Source of the DNA: Plasmodium brasilianum | Lineage: Eukaryota > Apicomplexa > Aconoidasida > Haemosporida > Plasmodiidae | Direction: 5' to 3' | DNA: 64,000 bases | NCBI RefSeq assembly: GCF_023973825.1 | Contig: NC_090115.1 | Coordinates: forward strand, 434,001 to 498,000 | Shown here: in pieces, positions 35,746 to 47,094 of the stretch | Numbering within the stretch: position 1 is the stretch's first letter | How the letters are laid out: every line of letters begins with the position of its first letter | Program-made: the position numbers and the translations under genes | Notes under the pieces: generated by a model | What the model was told of the DNA's origin: nothing | Database searches by the model: none | What the model saw: the letters and a program-made list of their open reading frames with translations, nothing else

Positions 35746-37055
35746 TTTTTTTTTTTTTCTTCTCTTCCCCTATGAGAATTATTTTTCATTATTTTCCTCA
35801 AAAAAAGTTATGCACAATTCATAAAAAAAATAACAAAACGAAATGCAGTGAAATGAAAGGAAATAAAAGCAAATTAAATGAAGAAAAATACAATAAAATA
35901 AAGTAAAACGAGATAGAATAAAATATAATGAGATAGAATAAAATATAATTAAGATAGAACAAAATATAATGAGATAGAATAAAATATAATGAGATAGAAT
36001 AAAATAAAAGTAGATAAATTAAAGAGAAATGTGGGCATAAACAAAACGAAGCGCCACTCATTTTTACCAAAATTGTAATATTTGGTTCTCATATTTTTTA
36101 AATTACACCTGAGGTGTGAAAGTACTATGTGTAGATATTTGCTCTTAGTATTAAGAAGCAAAAATTTACTTTAAAAATGCATAGTGTGTTTTCAAAGAAT
36201 AGGTAAAAGAACACTTTGTTTTATTTTATTTTATTTTATTTATTATTTTTATTTTTTTTTATTATTTTTATTTTTTTTTTATTATTTTTATTTATCATGT
36301 AAGTAGTAACACTAGTAAAAAAATAAAAAAAAAAGAAAAAAAAAAGAAAAAAAAAAGAAAAAAAAACGAAAAAAAAAAGAAAAAAAACGAAATAGGATTG
36401 TAAGAACAGATATCTACTCATTTTAGTAATTCATCATACTTCCTTAATGTGTTGTAGTAACTCCTTTTTTTTTAAGAAGGACACAAAACATTAATTACAC
36501 ATATAATATGCAAGCTTGCATACAATGTACAACAACATTTATCGCGTAGCCTTTTATATACTTTAAATATATCTTCTTAAAATAAGGCGGTGGTAAATGA
36601 TTTTATGTTATGTGTTGAGGAACAATACGAGCATACCTATTTTTATATCAGAATAAAGCAGAGAGGATAAAATAAATATTGACAAAAATATATCAGCAGA
36701 AATAATTAACAAAAGATCCAGCATGTAACCACTCAGGGAAATGTTTTCTCTTCAGTTAGATCGTAGCTAGATAAAAAAAAAAAAAAAAAAAAAAAGTTAT
36801 CAAATGTTTGAAAACTTATCACACTATTTGAAAACTGCACAAATGATTAGAAAAATGCTTAGGCAACCAGAGGAAGCACTGACAAACCAAACCATATAAG
36901 TGCATTTCCAATCCCACTTCTTTCGCTATCACTTATCACATTACGTTCAAGGCTATACGCGTGTAACTCTCCCGTATACACACATAACTAAATATACACA
37001 CAATTACACGCACAGCTGCACACATACACACAATAACGATAGTGCCCGAGCGAGA

Positions 37056-39573
37056 ATGAGCAATTCGTCTCCACCCGATGTGCTGGCAAGGTACTATGCG
37101 GAAGAGGAGAACAAGGGGTATCTCCGAATGCACTACTTTAAAAAAATTGACATGGAAAAAATGGAAAAAGATTTGCAAAAGTTGAACAAAGTTTTTCAAA
37201 ATGATGATATATTCCTAGATATTTATATAAATGAAAAGGAAAAAAATAATTTCGACTTTTTCCTGAATAACATGATAGGAGGTATGAGTGATATAAATTA
37301 TTTAGAGAAATGGTCCAACATAGAATTAAGTAATATATATAATTACATATTATATGATAACAAATATTGTAGTGATGTCGTAAGTAACAAAAAAGGTTAT
37401 TTAATATTAAAATTAAAATATACTAATGAAAACAAAATAATTACTTCATATTTTAAAATGAACTGTAGAAATGTAAAATGGGAAAATGAAAAAAAAGTAT
37501 GGCATATACCATTATTTTATATCTTTGAAATGTGTAAGCTCACAATATATTTGGGCGGAATGGTCAGTGATACTGTTCTTTACTATTTATGTAAACTGTT
37601 TAACCATTTTTCAAGCATTAAACATGTTACTAATGTGAAAATGAACGAACTAAGTACTAAGGATATAAAGGATGATAGGAAATCGGACAAGCAACAGCAA
37701 ACGATGAAAGGAAATTTGACGCTACTGAATGATAATGCCGCTAAAGTGGAGAAACAAGATGAAGGGGGAAGCAAGACGAAGCTGGGCAAGGAAGATGAAC
37801 TTGAAGAAAAAAAAAAAAAAAAAAAAAATTTAGAAATCGGTACAGAGGATAATCCGGGTGAACAGCGTAACGGGAGCAGCACTGATGAGGCTCATCACAG
37901 GGGTAATACCAACAACGATAGAGGCAATACCAACAATGATAGAGGCAATGACAACAACGATAGAGGCAATGATAACAACGATAGAGGCAATGATAACAAC
38001 GATAGAGACAATACCAACAACGATAGAGACAATACCAACAACGATAGAGACAATACCAACAATGATAGAGGCAATGATAACAACGATAGAGGCAATGATA
38101 ACAACGATAGAGGCAATGATAACAACGATAGAGGCAATGATAACAACGATAGAGGCAATACAAACAAGGATGACGGCCATGGTGGAGCATATACCAGTAG
38201 CAACAATGTCGAGCGGGCGTACAACCTCGAAGTATTCGTCAAGGAAAACAAAGGCGCGTTTATTGAATACATAGATAAGGTAAAAATGGTCCAGATGGAG
38301 CATATCATTATAAATAACAGTGTGAAAGATAACTCGATGCACATAAAGATTGTGCCATATGTTGAAGATGTAGTAAAAAAAATAAAAGAAATTAATCTGT
38401 TTCAGTGGAATAAGACAGAGAATATTTGGATAGTGAAAAAAACAAATTTTAAAAATTTTTATATAAATGTAATAAAGCACTTTGATTTTAAAATATGCTC
38501 ATACTATGACTACTACAAAATGGTAAGACAAAAACTTCTTGAGGAGAATGTAAAGTTAAGCAGATACAATGTTAACATGAGTAATAGTATTAACAGCAGT
38601 GGAATGACAAATATTGAGCATACAAATAAAAAAAAAATTATGAAAAGGAAAAAGGACATGATGAATGAAATAAGACAAAGTGAAAAATATTGTAAACATA
38701 GAATGTGTTATGAAAATACTGATTCTTCCTACTCAGATGAGTTATCACACAATGTTGATTCAAGTTATTATGAAGGAAGAGAACAAGTAAATAAAATCAA
38801 ATTAATAGGTGCAGCGAATAATTATTATAAAGATATTATATACAACAAATTAAATAAGGTAAAAAATTTGAGACCTCCTAATTATACTTATGATCCTAAG
38901 GGTTTGATAACAAAAAATGGAGCAGGAACTAAAGGAATTGAAATTTTTGACATGCCTAGTGATATTAACGAATGGAATAAGATAAGCTTTTGTATAGTAC
39001 CAAATGAAAAACAATATATTGACTTATATGATCCAAAAATATTATGTAGCTTAGTTAGTGATGTTTATTTACTTAAAGAAACAGCTATAGATATAATTTT
39101 AAAAAGGTATAATAAATGGCCAGAATATAGTGATGTGTTTTGGAATTCTATATGTGCTGAATACGAATTTGTTGTTTGTAATAAAAATTTTAATACCAGA
39201 CAGAAATTAGCTCATGATAGATTATTTAATAAACAATTTTTTTATATATTTAACATGGAGAGTGTAAAACAATCAAATTATTATGATGCTTTATTTTTGT
39301 GCAAAACGTTAATTACTCTAGGAGAAGGAAAATTAGTAAGTAACCCTTTGGAAGCAGAGTACATCATCATATCGAATTGCAATGATCACAGTGCTATTAA
39401 TTTTTATAATTCTCTACAGGAAGGGGAAGAAGAAAAAGTGAAAGAAAAAGAAAAGAAAAAAAAAAAAAAAAAAACTTCCCCTATTTGTTACTCCCAATTT
39501 TATTTATGACTGCATTTTGAACTATTCCATATCCTATCCTTCTAAAAGCAAAAACCACTTTTCTTTTGTGTAA
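37056..39573 (+). CDS. HARP-like and BRCT-domain protein, probable DNA-damage or replication-fork factor
   Basis: The preferred start is the ATG at 37056; the upstream in-frame extension is Thr/His/Tyr-rich noise. With the A19 run at 39456-39474 corrected (18 or 21 A), it is about 838 residues. Residues about 128-165 (RNVKWENEKKVWHIPL) and about 435-480 (NLFQWNKTENIWIVKK) each carry a W-x-n-E-x-x-W core resembling HARP repeats. HARP repeats occur in SMARCAL1-type annealing helicases, but no helicase is present here. Residues about 285-370 are a 6-residue NDRGND/NDRGNT repeat. From about residue 722 there is a BRCT-like fold: FNKQFFYIF, LCKTLITLGEGKLV, AEYIIIS and, after the Lys run in the corrected frame, LPLFVTPNFIYDCILNY, where Phe replaces the usual Trp. 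BRCT domains bind phosphoproteins or DNA ends. The role is inferred; the domain calls are by eye. Confidence 0.7.
37905..38165 (+). repeat. Coding 18-base repeat encoding NDRGN(D/T)
   Basis: About 14 in-frame 18-base units (GGCAATGATAACAACGATAGA type) inside the HARP/BRCT-like protein, varying Asp/Thr and Gly/Asp. The near-identity suggests recent expansion. Confidence 0.9.
39456..39474 (+). other. Coding A19 run where the BRCT frame breaks
   Basis: As given, the protein leaves the frame after six Lys and stops at 39509. In the frame entered one base later, the sequence reads KLPLFVTPNFIYDCILNY and ends at a TAA at 39573, completing the BRCT-like domain. The run must be 18 or 21 A for both parts to join. 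Confidence 0.8.
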
Positions 39574-40461
39574 AAAAGGTTTTAATCGTGTTTCCCAACG
39601 TGTGTGTGTGTGCAAAGAAAATCGTAATGTGGACATAATGTTCTGCGTTGCACTCTTTTTGTGAATACCCACCCCGGAGCGTGTAATATACATATAGTAT
39701 AAGGACACGTTAACGTGTATATTGATATATTTTTATGAAACTTTTGCTTTAAATGGGGGAAACAGGTATGGCTTTGTTTCACTGAGGCTTAGCTGCACGT
39801 TTGTATAATTTTTTTTTTTTTTTATGTAGTTGCACTCTTGTTGCTCTTCCCCATGGGGGGTAGGGGTTAAATAATCATTTGTCACTTGGAAAAAACAATA
39901 ACTGTTAAGTCGTGCTGTGCAACCATTCACAATTAGAACACTCTATTTTTTTTTTTTTTTAAATGCCCAAAAGATGATAGCTCATATATTACATTTTACA
40001 AAAAAAAAAAAAAGAATAAAAAAATAAATTGAGCACTGTGCAAAAATATATGAACAGGTAAGGTTTTTTTTTGAATTTTTTTTTTTTTTTTTTTTGTAAA
40101 GCTTATATTTTTTTGGCTAGCTAATTCAGGCTCGTACACATTACAAAAAAAAAAAAAAAAAAAAAAAATGTAGAAAAAAATGTAGAAAAAACATTTAGCT
40201 AAACATTAAATATAGATATTAATTGCGGAAATTAAAGAGACATACCGGGAATAATCAATTATAATTTTGTAAGAGCAAAAAGGTGGTACTTGTAATGTAC
40301 TTGATATGCGAATTTTTCGTTAGGCGGAGTGCACATACGCAGGAAGGCGGCATCCTTCCCCTTAGGGTGTAATAATAAATAAAATAAAAAATAAACCATA
40401 ATTATAACGGCAACTACAGCCGTAACTACAGCAACAACTACAGCCGCAACTACAACTAGCT
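39574..40461. other. Convergent spacer between the BRCT and exonuclease genes
   Basis: Both neighbouring genes end here, so this is shared 3' flank. It contains A/T homopolymers (39809-39823, 39947-39960, 40076-40095, 40144-40168), and a CAACTACAGC repeat at about 40410-40460 just beyond the exonuclease stop. No gene is seen. Confidence 0.6.
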
Positions 40462-42045
40462 CTACCAGTACAATATGCCGCTTTCAATGGATCTCAGAAT
40501 TTCCCTGCAGCATGCGATTTCGTCTTCATAACTGAAGGAGTAGAGTTTTATTAAACAATCATCCTTTTCCATGTGTTTTATTAAAAGACGCTTTTTATAT
40601 GTGCTGTTTGAAAAACACATTTCTTCCAAAAAAGATATATTGCCCATTTGAGAACATTTAGCATTTATTTGATTTTTTAAATTATTAATTATGTATAGTT
40701 TATTCCTTTCTACATATTCATAACGTTTATGTGCCTCTTTTTTTTCCCCTTTTTCATAGGTATTATTATTTAGCTTGTTATTACTTTCATTTGGGTTTGA
40801 AATTTTGTTTTGTCTTTTTCTTTCAGCATGTGTATTAATACAGTCCTTAGATAATCCTGCATTAGGTACACTTGGCATACCTGCCACGCTTGTGGTATTT
40901 TGACATTTCTGATGAGCATAATATAGTTGGTTTTGCTTCGAACACGGGTTTATTCCTTTTCCTTTGCACTTTTCTAAGGCAGAATATTTTTCTTGTTCCC
41001 TTCCCTGTTCCTGAACGAATGTTTCGTCCCTTTTCTCTGATGGTACATCATTTACTAGACTTAAATTGAAAAAATTGGACTTGGCAATTTTATTTTTCCC
41101 TTTTAAAATCAAATATATTTCTCTAGAAGCATATGCATCAATGGCAGCATAGAGTATTTGTTCTTCCTTTAGATGACCACTTAACCAATTGGACAATCTG
41201 AAATATTTGTTCAGGTATTTTTTTAAGTATATTTTTACTAAAGATTGCAAAGATGGGGGGTATATAAAATTCTCTATAGAATAGTTATATAAATCGAACA
41301 CATTTTTTATTTCAATATTGCACGATAGAAACATATCTTTATCGTTTTTAATATCATGACATACCTTTATAATTTTGTTGTTTTCCAAAATATCTTTAAC
41401 GGATGTCGGTATTCTTCCGTTTAACTTATTAATATTAAAAACAAAGCACACATCCTTCGAGCTTAGTTGAATTAGGCATAGCCTTTTACCCTCTGCGCCC
41501 GCACTTGGTGCTGCAGCGATCTTACTATCATTTTTAATACTGCCTCTGCCATTACCACCATCACCGCTACACCTTTTGCCGCTTCTACCCCCCTTAACGT
41601 TCGTTTTTTGTCCCAAGATATCACTCAGCACGGAGGATATACTAGATCTTCTATCATTCAAACTTTTTTCCCTATAATTTTCAAAAAATGAATTACTTGT
41701 TCGCTCTTTTGTTCTTTTATTTAATATATTATCACTACTAAGTAGTACCTTTGTACCACCTAGAATTCCCTTACTATTACGTAAATTATTATTTAGCAAA
41801 AAGTGTTTTCCCCTTTGAAAATTGTTCGAAAGTTTTTTACTCACATCAATGACGTATTCCGTATCAAACCCAATGATATCAGTTTTGAAATATTTTAAAA
41901 TATTCTTTTCATACTTGGTAATATTCTCTTCATTGACATAAATAATAATGCCTGAGTAATTTAACTGATTCAAGGAAGGGACTTGATGTCCTTGTAGTAA
42001 ATCTCCTGAACAAGTCATAAACAAGCTTTTAAAGCTGCTTCGCAT
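40462..42045 (-). CDS. DEDDy-type 3'-5' exonuclease (RNase D/WRN-exonuclease-like)
   Basis: A single-exon protein of 527 residues from the ATG at 42045. The exonuclease fold shows motif I as FDTE (Asp61, Glu63), motif II as HDIKNDKD (likely Asp235) and motif III as YAAIDAY (Tyr299, Asp303). This completes the DEDDy set of metal-binding residues that remove nucleotides from 3' ends of RNA or DNA. Between motifs I and II is an insert of about 110 residues rich in Ser, Asn and Gly (residues 70-185), a usual Plasmodium feature. The segment PPSLQSLVKIYLKKYLNK followed by LSNWLSGHL matches the family's 'L..L...yLg..l.K....S.W' region. After about residue 315 the C-terminus is low complexity, with no HRDC or helicase domain. 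Substrate (RNA or DNA) and compartment are not determined; no clear transit peptide is seen. It is convergent with the BRCT gene. Confidence 0.88.
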   Translation of the reverse strand: MRSSFKSLFMTCSGDLLQGHQVPSLNQLNYSGIIIYVNEENITKYEKNILKYFKTDIIGFDTEYVIDVSKKLSNNFQRGKHFLLNNNLRNSKGILGGTKVLLSSDNILNKRTKERTSNSFFENYREKSLNDRRSSISSVLSDILGQKTNVKGGRSGKRCSGDGGNGRGSIKNDSKIAAAPSAGAEGKRLCLIQLSSKDVCFVFNINKLNGRIPTSVKDILENNKIIKVCHDIKNDKDMFLSCNIEIKNVFDLYNYSIENFIYPPSLQSLVKIYLKKYLNKYFRLSNWLSGHLKEEQILYAAIDAYASREIYLILKGKNKIAKSNFFNLSLVNDVPSEKRDETFVQEQGREQEKYSALEKCKGKGINPCSKQNQLYYAHQKCQNTTSVAGMPSVPNAGLSKDCINTHAERKRQNKISNPNESNNKLNNNTYEKGEKKEAHKRYEYVERNKLYIINNLKNQINAKCSQMGNISFLEEMCFSNSTYKKRLLIKHMEKDDCLIKLYSFSYEDEIACCREILRSIESGILYW

Positions 42046-44069
42046 TTTCTTCTAGCACAAAATTGTTGCCTTGTTTTAAAGGGGAGAAGACGGAAACATT
42101 ACGCTGGAGTGGTCAGTAACGTGTGTCGATTAGATATATATACGTACACATGTACGTATGTGCATATGTATGTAAGAATGATCGCATATATGTATGTACG
42201 TACGTATGTTTGCACGTATGTATATATTTATATATGCATATGGTATCCACTAATTAACATATGAATGCTGCAGTCGCTTGTGTAGGAAACTAACGACGAA
42301 AGAAAAACCTGCGTTGCATACACTCACCAGAACGTATCGCTTTGCTGAAGGAACAATAAGGGATCAAGCAAAAGCATAGCGAAATTTTTAGTAAAACACG
42401 AATGTTCTATGGAAAACTTTGTGCACATATTGAACAGAGTATATTTAATATTTCTATATTTTTATTTTTTTTCACTTTTCCATTTCTTTATTTTTTCACT
42501 TTTCCATTTCTTTATTTTTTCACTTTAAAATTTTTTTACATTTTTATTTTATTATTTTATTTTATTATTTTATTTTATTATTTTTCTCTTTGGTTTCGCC
42601 TTCCTTTTTTACGTTTCTAATATTCTATCTTCCGTTTATTTATGAGAAAGTGGGAAAAGGAAAATAGATGAAAAAAAGCGTAAAAATATTTGCCAGATAT
42701 AGCCATGAACATGCATGCGTAAAGTTGTTCAAACGATTCTTGAGCTGCATTTTGATGGTTATCTGGACATGGAGGACATAAAGAAGCAATGCAAAGAAAG
42801 ATACAAAAAGGGGTATAACTTGTTAGTACCATTCATGTAGTGTGAGCTGCTGCTGCGTCATTTTCAACGAAACATTCTATTGCAAGGGAATAGCATTTGT
42901 ATGCTCATATATATATATATATATGTATATACGTGTATATGCATATGTGCATATATGAACACAAACGCATGAGTTCTCTTGATATTAATAATTAAAGATG
43001 CTCCAAATGTATGCATACGTTATATATAAATACATACATGAGTGCCACCGTCCTTCACGCGAATGTTAACCATTGCGCATAATTTTTCTGTTTAATTTTA
43101 CTGCTATTTTATTACTGTTTTATGACTGTTTTATTACTATTTTATTTTACTTATTTTAGTTTATTTATTTAAGTTTATTTATTTATTTTTTAGATCAACC
43201 TTCTGATACCTCGTTTAACGTTTTGTTTTGTTTTGCTCTACTTTGCTTTAATTTTTTTTTTTTTTTTTTTTTTTTATCACAATACGCGGACGCGTAAAAA
43301 ACTTCATTTTGCATGAACATGTACATGTAAAAAGGCATACGTTTATTCCTGCGCATATTTTACTCGCACACACTTCACGTAAACAATTTAGCGCGAATGC
43401 GTTCAATATAAGTACTCTCACAATAGGTATATTTATCTTAAATAGGTTTAGTAAAACACGTTTTAGTAAACATGTTTCAGTAAACGCGTTTAACCCTAAC
43501 GAACGTTCGATGTACACACAACTCATTAAAAATACCCCCTCGCACCAGTTCAACCATTTAGCTATTTATTCGTTGGTATACTCGTGTATTTATTTTTTTG
43601 TTCATTCGTATGTTTATTATATTGTCACTTGTATGTTTATTGCATTGTCACTCATATGTTCATTATAATGTTCATTTGTATGTTTATTGCATTGTTACTC
43701 ATATGTTCATTATAATGTTCATATGTATGTTCATTATATTGTTCAATTGTATATTTATTATATTGTCACTCATATGATTATTGCATTATCACTCATATGA
43801 TTATTGCATTATCACTCATATGATTATTGCATTGTCACTCATATGTTTATTGCATTGTCACTCATATGTTTATTATATTGTTCATTTATATATTTATTAT
43901 TTTGTTTTCGCGATAAAAAGTAAGTGTGCAACCTTCTCATCTTTTAATTATTTTTTTATTTTTATTTTTTTTTTGTGTATCCTAATACGTAAATTTCAAA
44001 CGAAATTTTATGCGTAAAATTATTTCATAAGTGTACGGTATTCACCATTCTCCAAATTGTAAGTAGGGG

Positions 44070-44100
<31 letters not shown>

Positions 44101-44432
44101 CAAAGCAGATTAAAGAGGATAAAAGACATTGCCAATTTTGCTGAGTGAGAATTTATTTTTTTCGCGTCCAATTTTGCACCTATTTTGAATGCGATTTTTT
44201 CGTGTCTGAAATGCGTACGTATATATAGTTACCTTGAGCAGTGTATATACACACACGTAGACAGCGAAGTGCGTTCATTCGTTTTGTCAACAAAATTGTA
44301 AATTCGTCTGCTATCCCCACTGCTTGTTCAGCTGCTTACTCAGCTGCGTACCTAGCCACATACCCAGCCGCATATTCACTTGGTAGTGTAAGTGCCCCCT
44401 CAGCAGCGAACTGCGATTCCCAACTTCTCAAA
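42046..44432. other. Divergent spacer between the exonuclease gene and the 804-residue gene
   Basis: Likely holds the promoters of both flanking genes. It contains TA runs (42909-42923), TTTTATTTTATTA repeats (42540-42580), a CATATGTTTATTGCATTGTCACT array (43590-43905) and an A31 run near 44068-44098. No gene is supportable. Confidence 0.6.
43590..43905. repeat. Imperfect array CATATGTTTATTGCATTGTCACT
   Basis: About a dozen diverged units of 21-24 bases, with TATTATATTG and TATTGCATTG alternatives. Non-coding, in a promoter-side spacer. Confidence 0.8.
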
Positions 44433-47094
44433 ATGGCAAGTCGAGAGAAGTCGGTGCTAAACGGAAGAGCTGACTTGTTCAGGCAGGAAAAGAACTATTC
44501 TGATAACAACAGTTTTTATAACATGAATTTGAGCATTCATAAAGTATTTAATGCGAGGCATAGTTTGCCATACACAATTAATGAAGAAGTCAAACCTATA
44601 TCGAAAAAAAGAAGATGTACAATAGCATATACAGGTGATCATAAAAGAAATATAATAAACCAAAAAAAAATTAATTATGATTATATCAATTATAATTTTA
44701 ATAATTCAATAACAAAGAGAAGGAAATGTTCACCTACGTATTGTATATCACCTTATGTAAAATATTCTCCCCTTAAAAGTAGAAGCAAACTACAAAGGAG
44801 TATCGATGAGAGTATAAAGAAGAGTGCTGCACTAAGATGTATTGTTAATAAAAGTATAAAAAATAGGAATAATGTAAATTATGAACACAATGAAAAAAAT
44901 TATTTAGAAAGAAGTCAAGCCTATTATCTTAATAAACACCCCGATGGTGCATGTAGTAGTACAGACAATATTAACGATATGAACAGTATGAAATTGTACA
45001 TGGATAGAAATTTAAGTGAAACTTATATACTAAGTAATACTACACAGAGTGACAACTATTTTAGGAATAAAAATAAAAATGGCGATAGCCTAAACACATT
45101 AAGAGAAACCATTCCCATATACATAAATTCAGCATCAACTATTTCTAGTTTTAATATTGAACGCGAAGGGGAACATAAATACGCCAAACTGGTGGTTGAT
45201 CTTCCTACCGGTAGAGAAGCAGGAATGGAAGTAGGAAAGGAAGTTGGAATAGAAGCAGAAGTAGAGGCAAAAATGCATTTCACCAGGGTGCCCATGGCGC
45301 ATTTACAACAGAACAACAGATATGCTTATATGTCGAACTTACATGATAGTGATAACAGGACAAGAATGTCAAAAGGAGAGCAGTTAACTAAAGTAGTTTT
45401 GCATAACCCCTTAAAGAGAAGACACAGTACTCAAATTGCAAACGAATATGATAAATACAATTATTCCGATTCTCACTATTTCAATAAAAGATATAAGGGT
45501 GAAGATAATAAGAATTATAAAAATAGTACGCGTAGGCACAGTGATACTATTACAACGAACCCGGTCACTAACCTCTTTTTTAGTCAAATTAGAGGAGATA
45601 TAAATAGAAATACCTTCCATTCTTCTCTACTACAAGAGTATAATAAAAACAATCTACAAAATGGTAAAGGTAGACAAATGAATCGTGATATGGATCAGCA
45701 TGATGCTAACAACCCCCCGTTTCATCCTTCCTTTTTTAAAAACGCGGAGGAGTTTGAAAACGATAATATTAAGAGGAAAGGTGAGCTCGCGCGAATGTGT
45801 GCATGTTCTTTTGTATATGTGTAAGTGTTTGTGCATGCGTGTAAGTGTTTGTGCATGCGTGTAAGTGTTTGTGCATGCGTGTAAGTGTTTGTGCATGCGT
45901 GTAAGTGTTTGTGCATGTGTGTAAGTGTTTGTGCATGTGTGCAAGTGTTTGTGCATGTGTGTGGGTATCCACGCTCATAGCCGCGAATCCACTTGCCCAT
46001 TTTTGTTCCCCCCCCCTGCCCTTGCAGAGAAAATAGAGCCGCTGAGTTCCAACGAAGAAGACGATTCTGTTCTGAAGAACGATGCCGAGTATCTATTTAG
46101 CAAAGGATTTTTCAATGATATATATTCGAATATACGAAGAAAAGGAGAATTGAATTTTATAGATGAGTTACTAGAAGCAGATGAAGAGTATTATATTAGT
46201 AAAAGCAAATTAAACAAAATAATTGAAAATGCAAAAAATAAAGAAATGAAATATCATTATATAGATAGAATGTTTTTATATAGACATGCCAAAAATGTTA
46301 TAGATGATGAAGATTATGAAAAGTATAAGAATAAATGTAGGTTAGAACACAAATATCTAGATGTACCCTTCCCTAATTTAACAGAGATAATGAATCTACA
46401 ACCCATAAGTAATTCAGACGAAATAGATGATAATGATGAATTTTATGATGCCGAAGTGAAACTGCTTGAAAAATATTATTATAAATCTAATAAGGAAAGA
46501 AAAGAACAATCAAAAAATACAATGAATAGTAATAAAGATATAGAAAATAAAATTGTGTTGGTGCAAAATAAAAATAAACCATTTGAAGATAAGGAGGTAA
46601 CTGAAGATTTAGATGTTATAGAAAAAAGAGAAAAATTAATGTGTCTAATGAACAAAATGAAAATGGAAAAAGATTCTTTTTATGAAAAGATATTAGATAC
46701 ACCTGATTTTTCAAAATTACTTGAACCCGTATTTTCCGTAAATGAATGTTTCTTACTTTCTCATCAATTGTTTAATGTACAATATGCTGCTCAACTAGGG
46801 CCTGTTGTTTATCTTATAAAGACAGAAGATGAAAATTATGTATACAGAGCTATAGAAGTAAGCAGACTATTTGAAGAAAAAGTGAAGTCTATTCTAGATA
46901 ATCAAAAAATTAATTTAGGTTCAAAGGATAGAAATGACTGTTTCGAATGTTTTTCCAATGAAAAATTCCCATTTTTACATGAACTAGATGTCAAATATTA
47001 TCTTCGTATACCTATGAGCACAGGATGGAATCATTTTGGCTATTTAAAGAATCAAAATAATGTTCTTTTTTTTAGAAGACCCAAAAATGGTTGA
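44433..47094 (+). CDS. Conserved-type Plasmodium protein, two exons, function unknown
   Basis: Exon 1 is 44433-45780 and exon 2 is 46028-47094. The phase-1 join gives KRKEKIEPLSS, and the total is 804 residues. The ATG at 44433 is chosen because the frame upstream of it has no other ATG and is an Ala/Tyr-rich stretch. The N-terminal two thirds are polar and basic, with possible nuclear signals (ISKKRRC, ITKRRKC, PLKRRHS). Exon 2 looks ordered and partly helical: KGFFNDIYSNIRRKGELNF, KYHYIDRMFLYRHAKNV, then an acidic linker, and a conserved-looking end (NECFLLSHQLFNVQYAAQL, YYLRIPMSTGWNHFGYL). I do not recognise a catalytic motif. Nuclear location is inferred from the basic clusters only. The 247-base intron carries a tandem repeat that contains splice-donor-like sequence. 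Confidence 0.82.
45821..45960 (+). repeat. 20-base intronic array GTAAGTGTTTGTGCATGCGT
   Basis: Seven near-identical copies inside the intron of the 804-residue gene. Six contain GTAAGT, the ideal 5' splice-site core, and one has GCAAGT. The donor that gives the in-frame product is the upstream GTGAGC at 45781. Confidence 0.95.

Larger units (their letters stand above)
34391..37055. other. Spacer between V-ATPase C and the BRCT-domain gene
   Basis: The first 550 bases are noticeably richer in G and C than the rest of the spacer and contain short open frames (see 34478-34597). Beyond that are the ATTCG array (35475-35742), an AATAAAATATAATGAGATAG array (35885-36010) and A/T tracts (36220-36390). 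The last few hundred bases should hold the promoter of the next gene. Confidence 0.55.

Noticed and set aside
35456..35824. 122-residue frame of SFIRSFVH repeats
   Set aside because: It is produced by the 24-base ATTCG array with no conserved flanks. It is treated as non-coding repeat.
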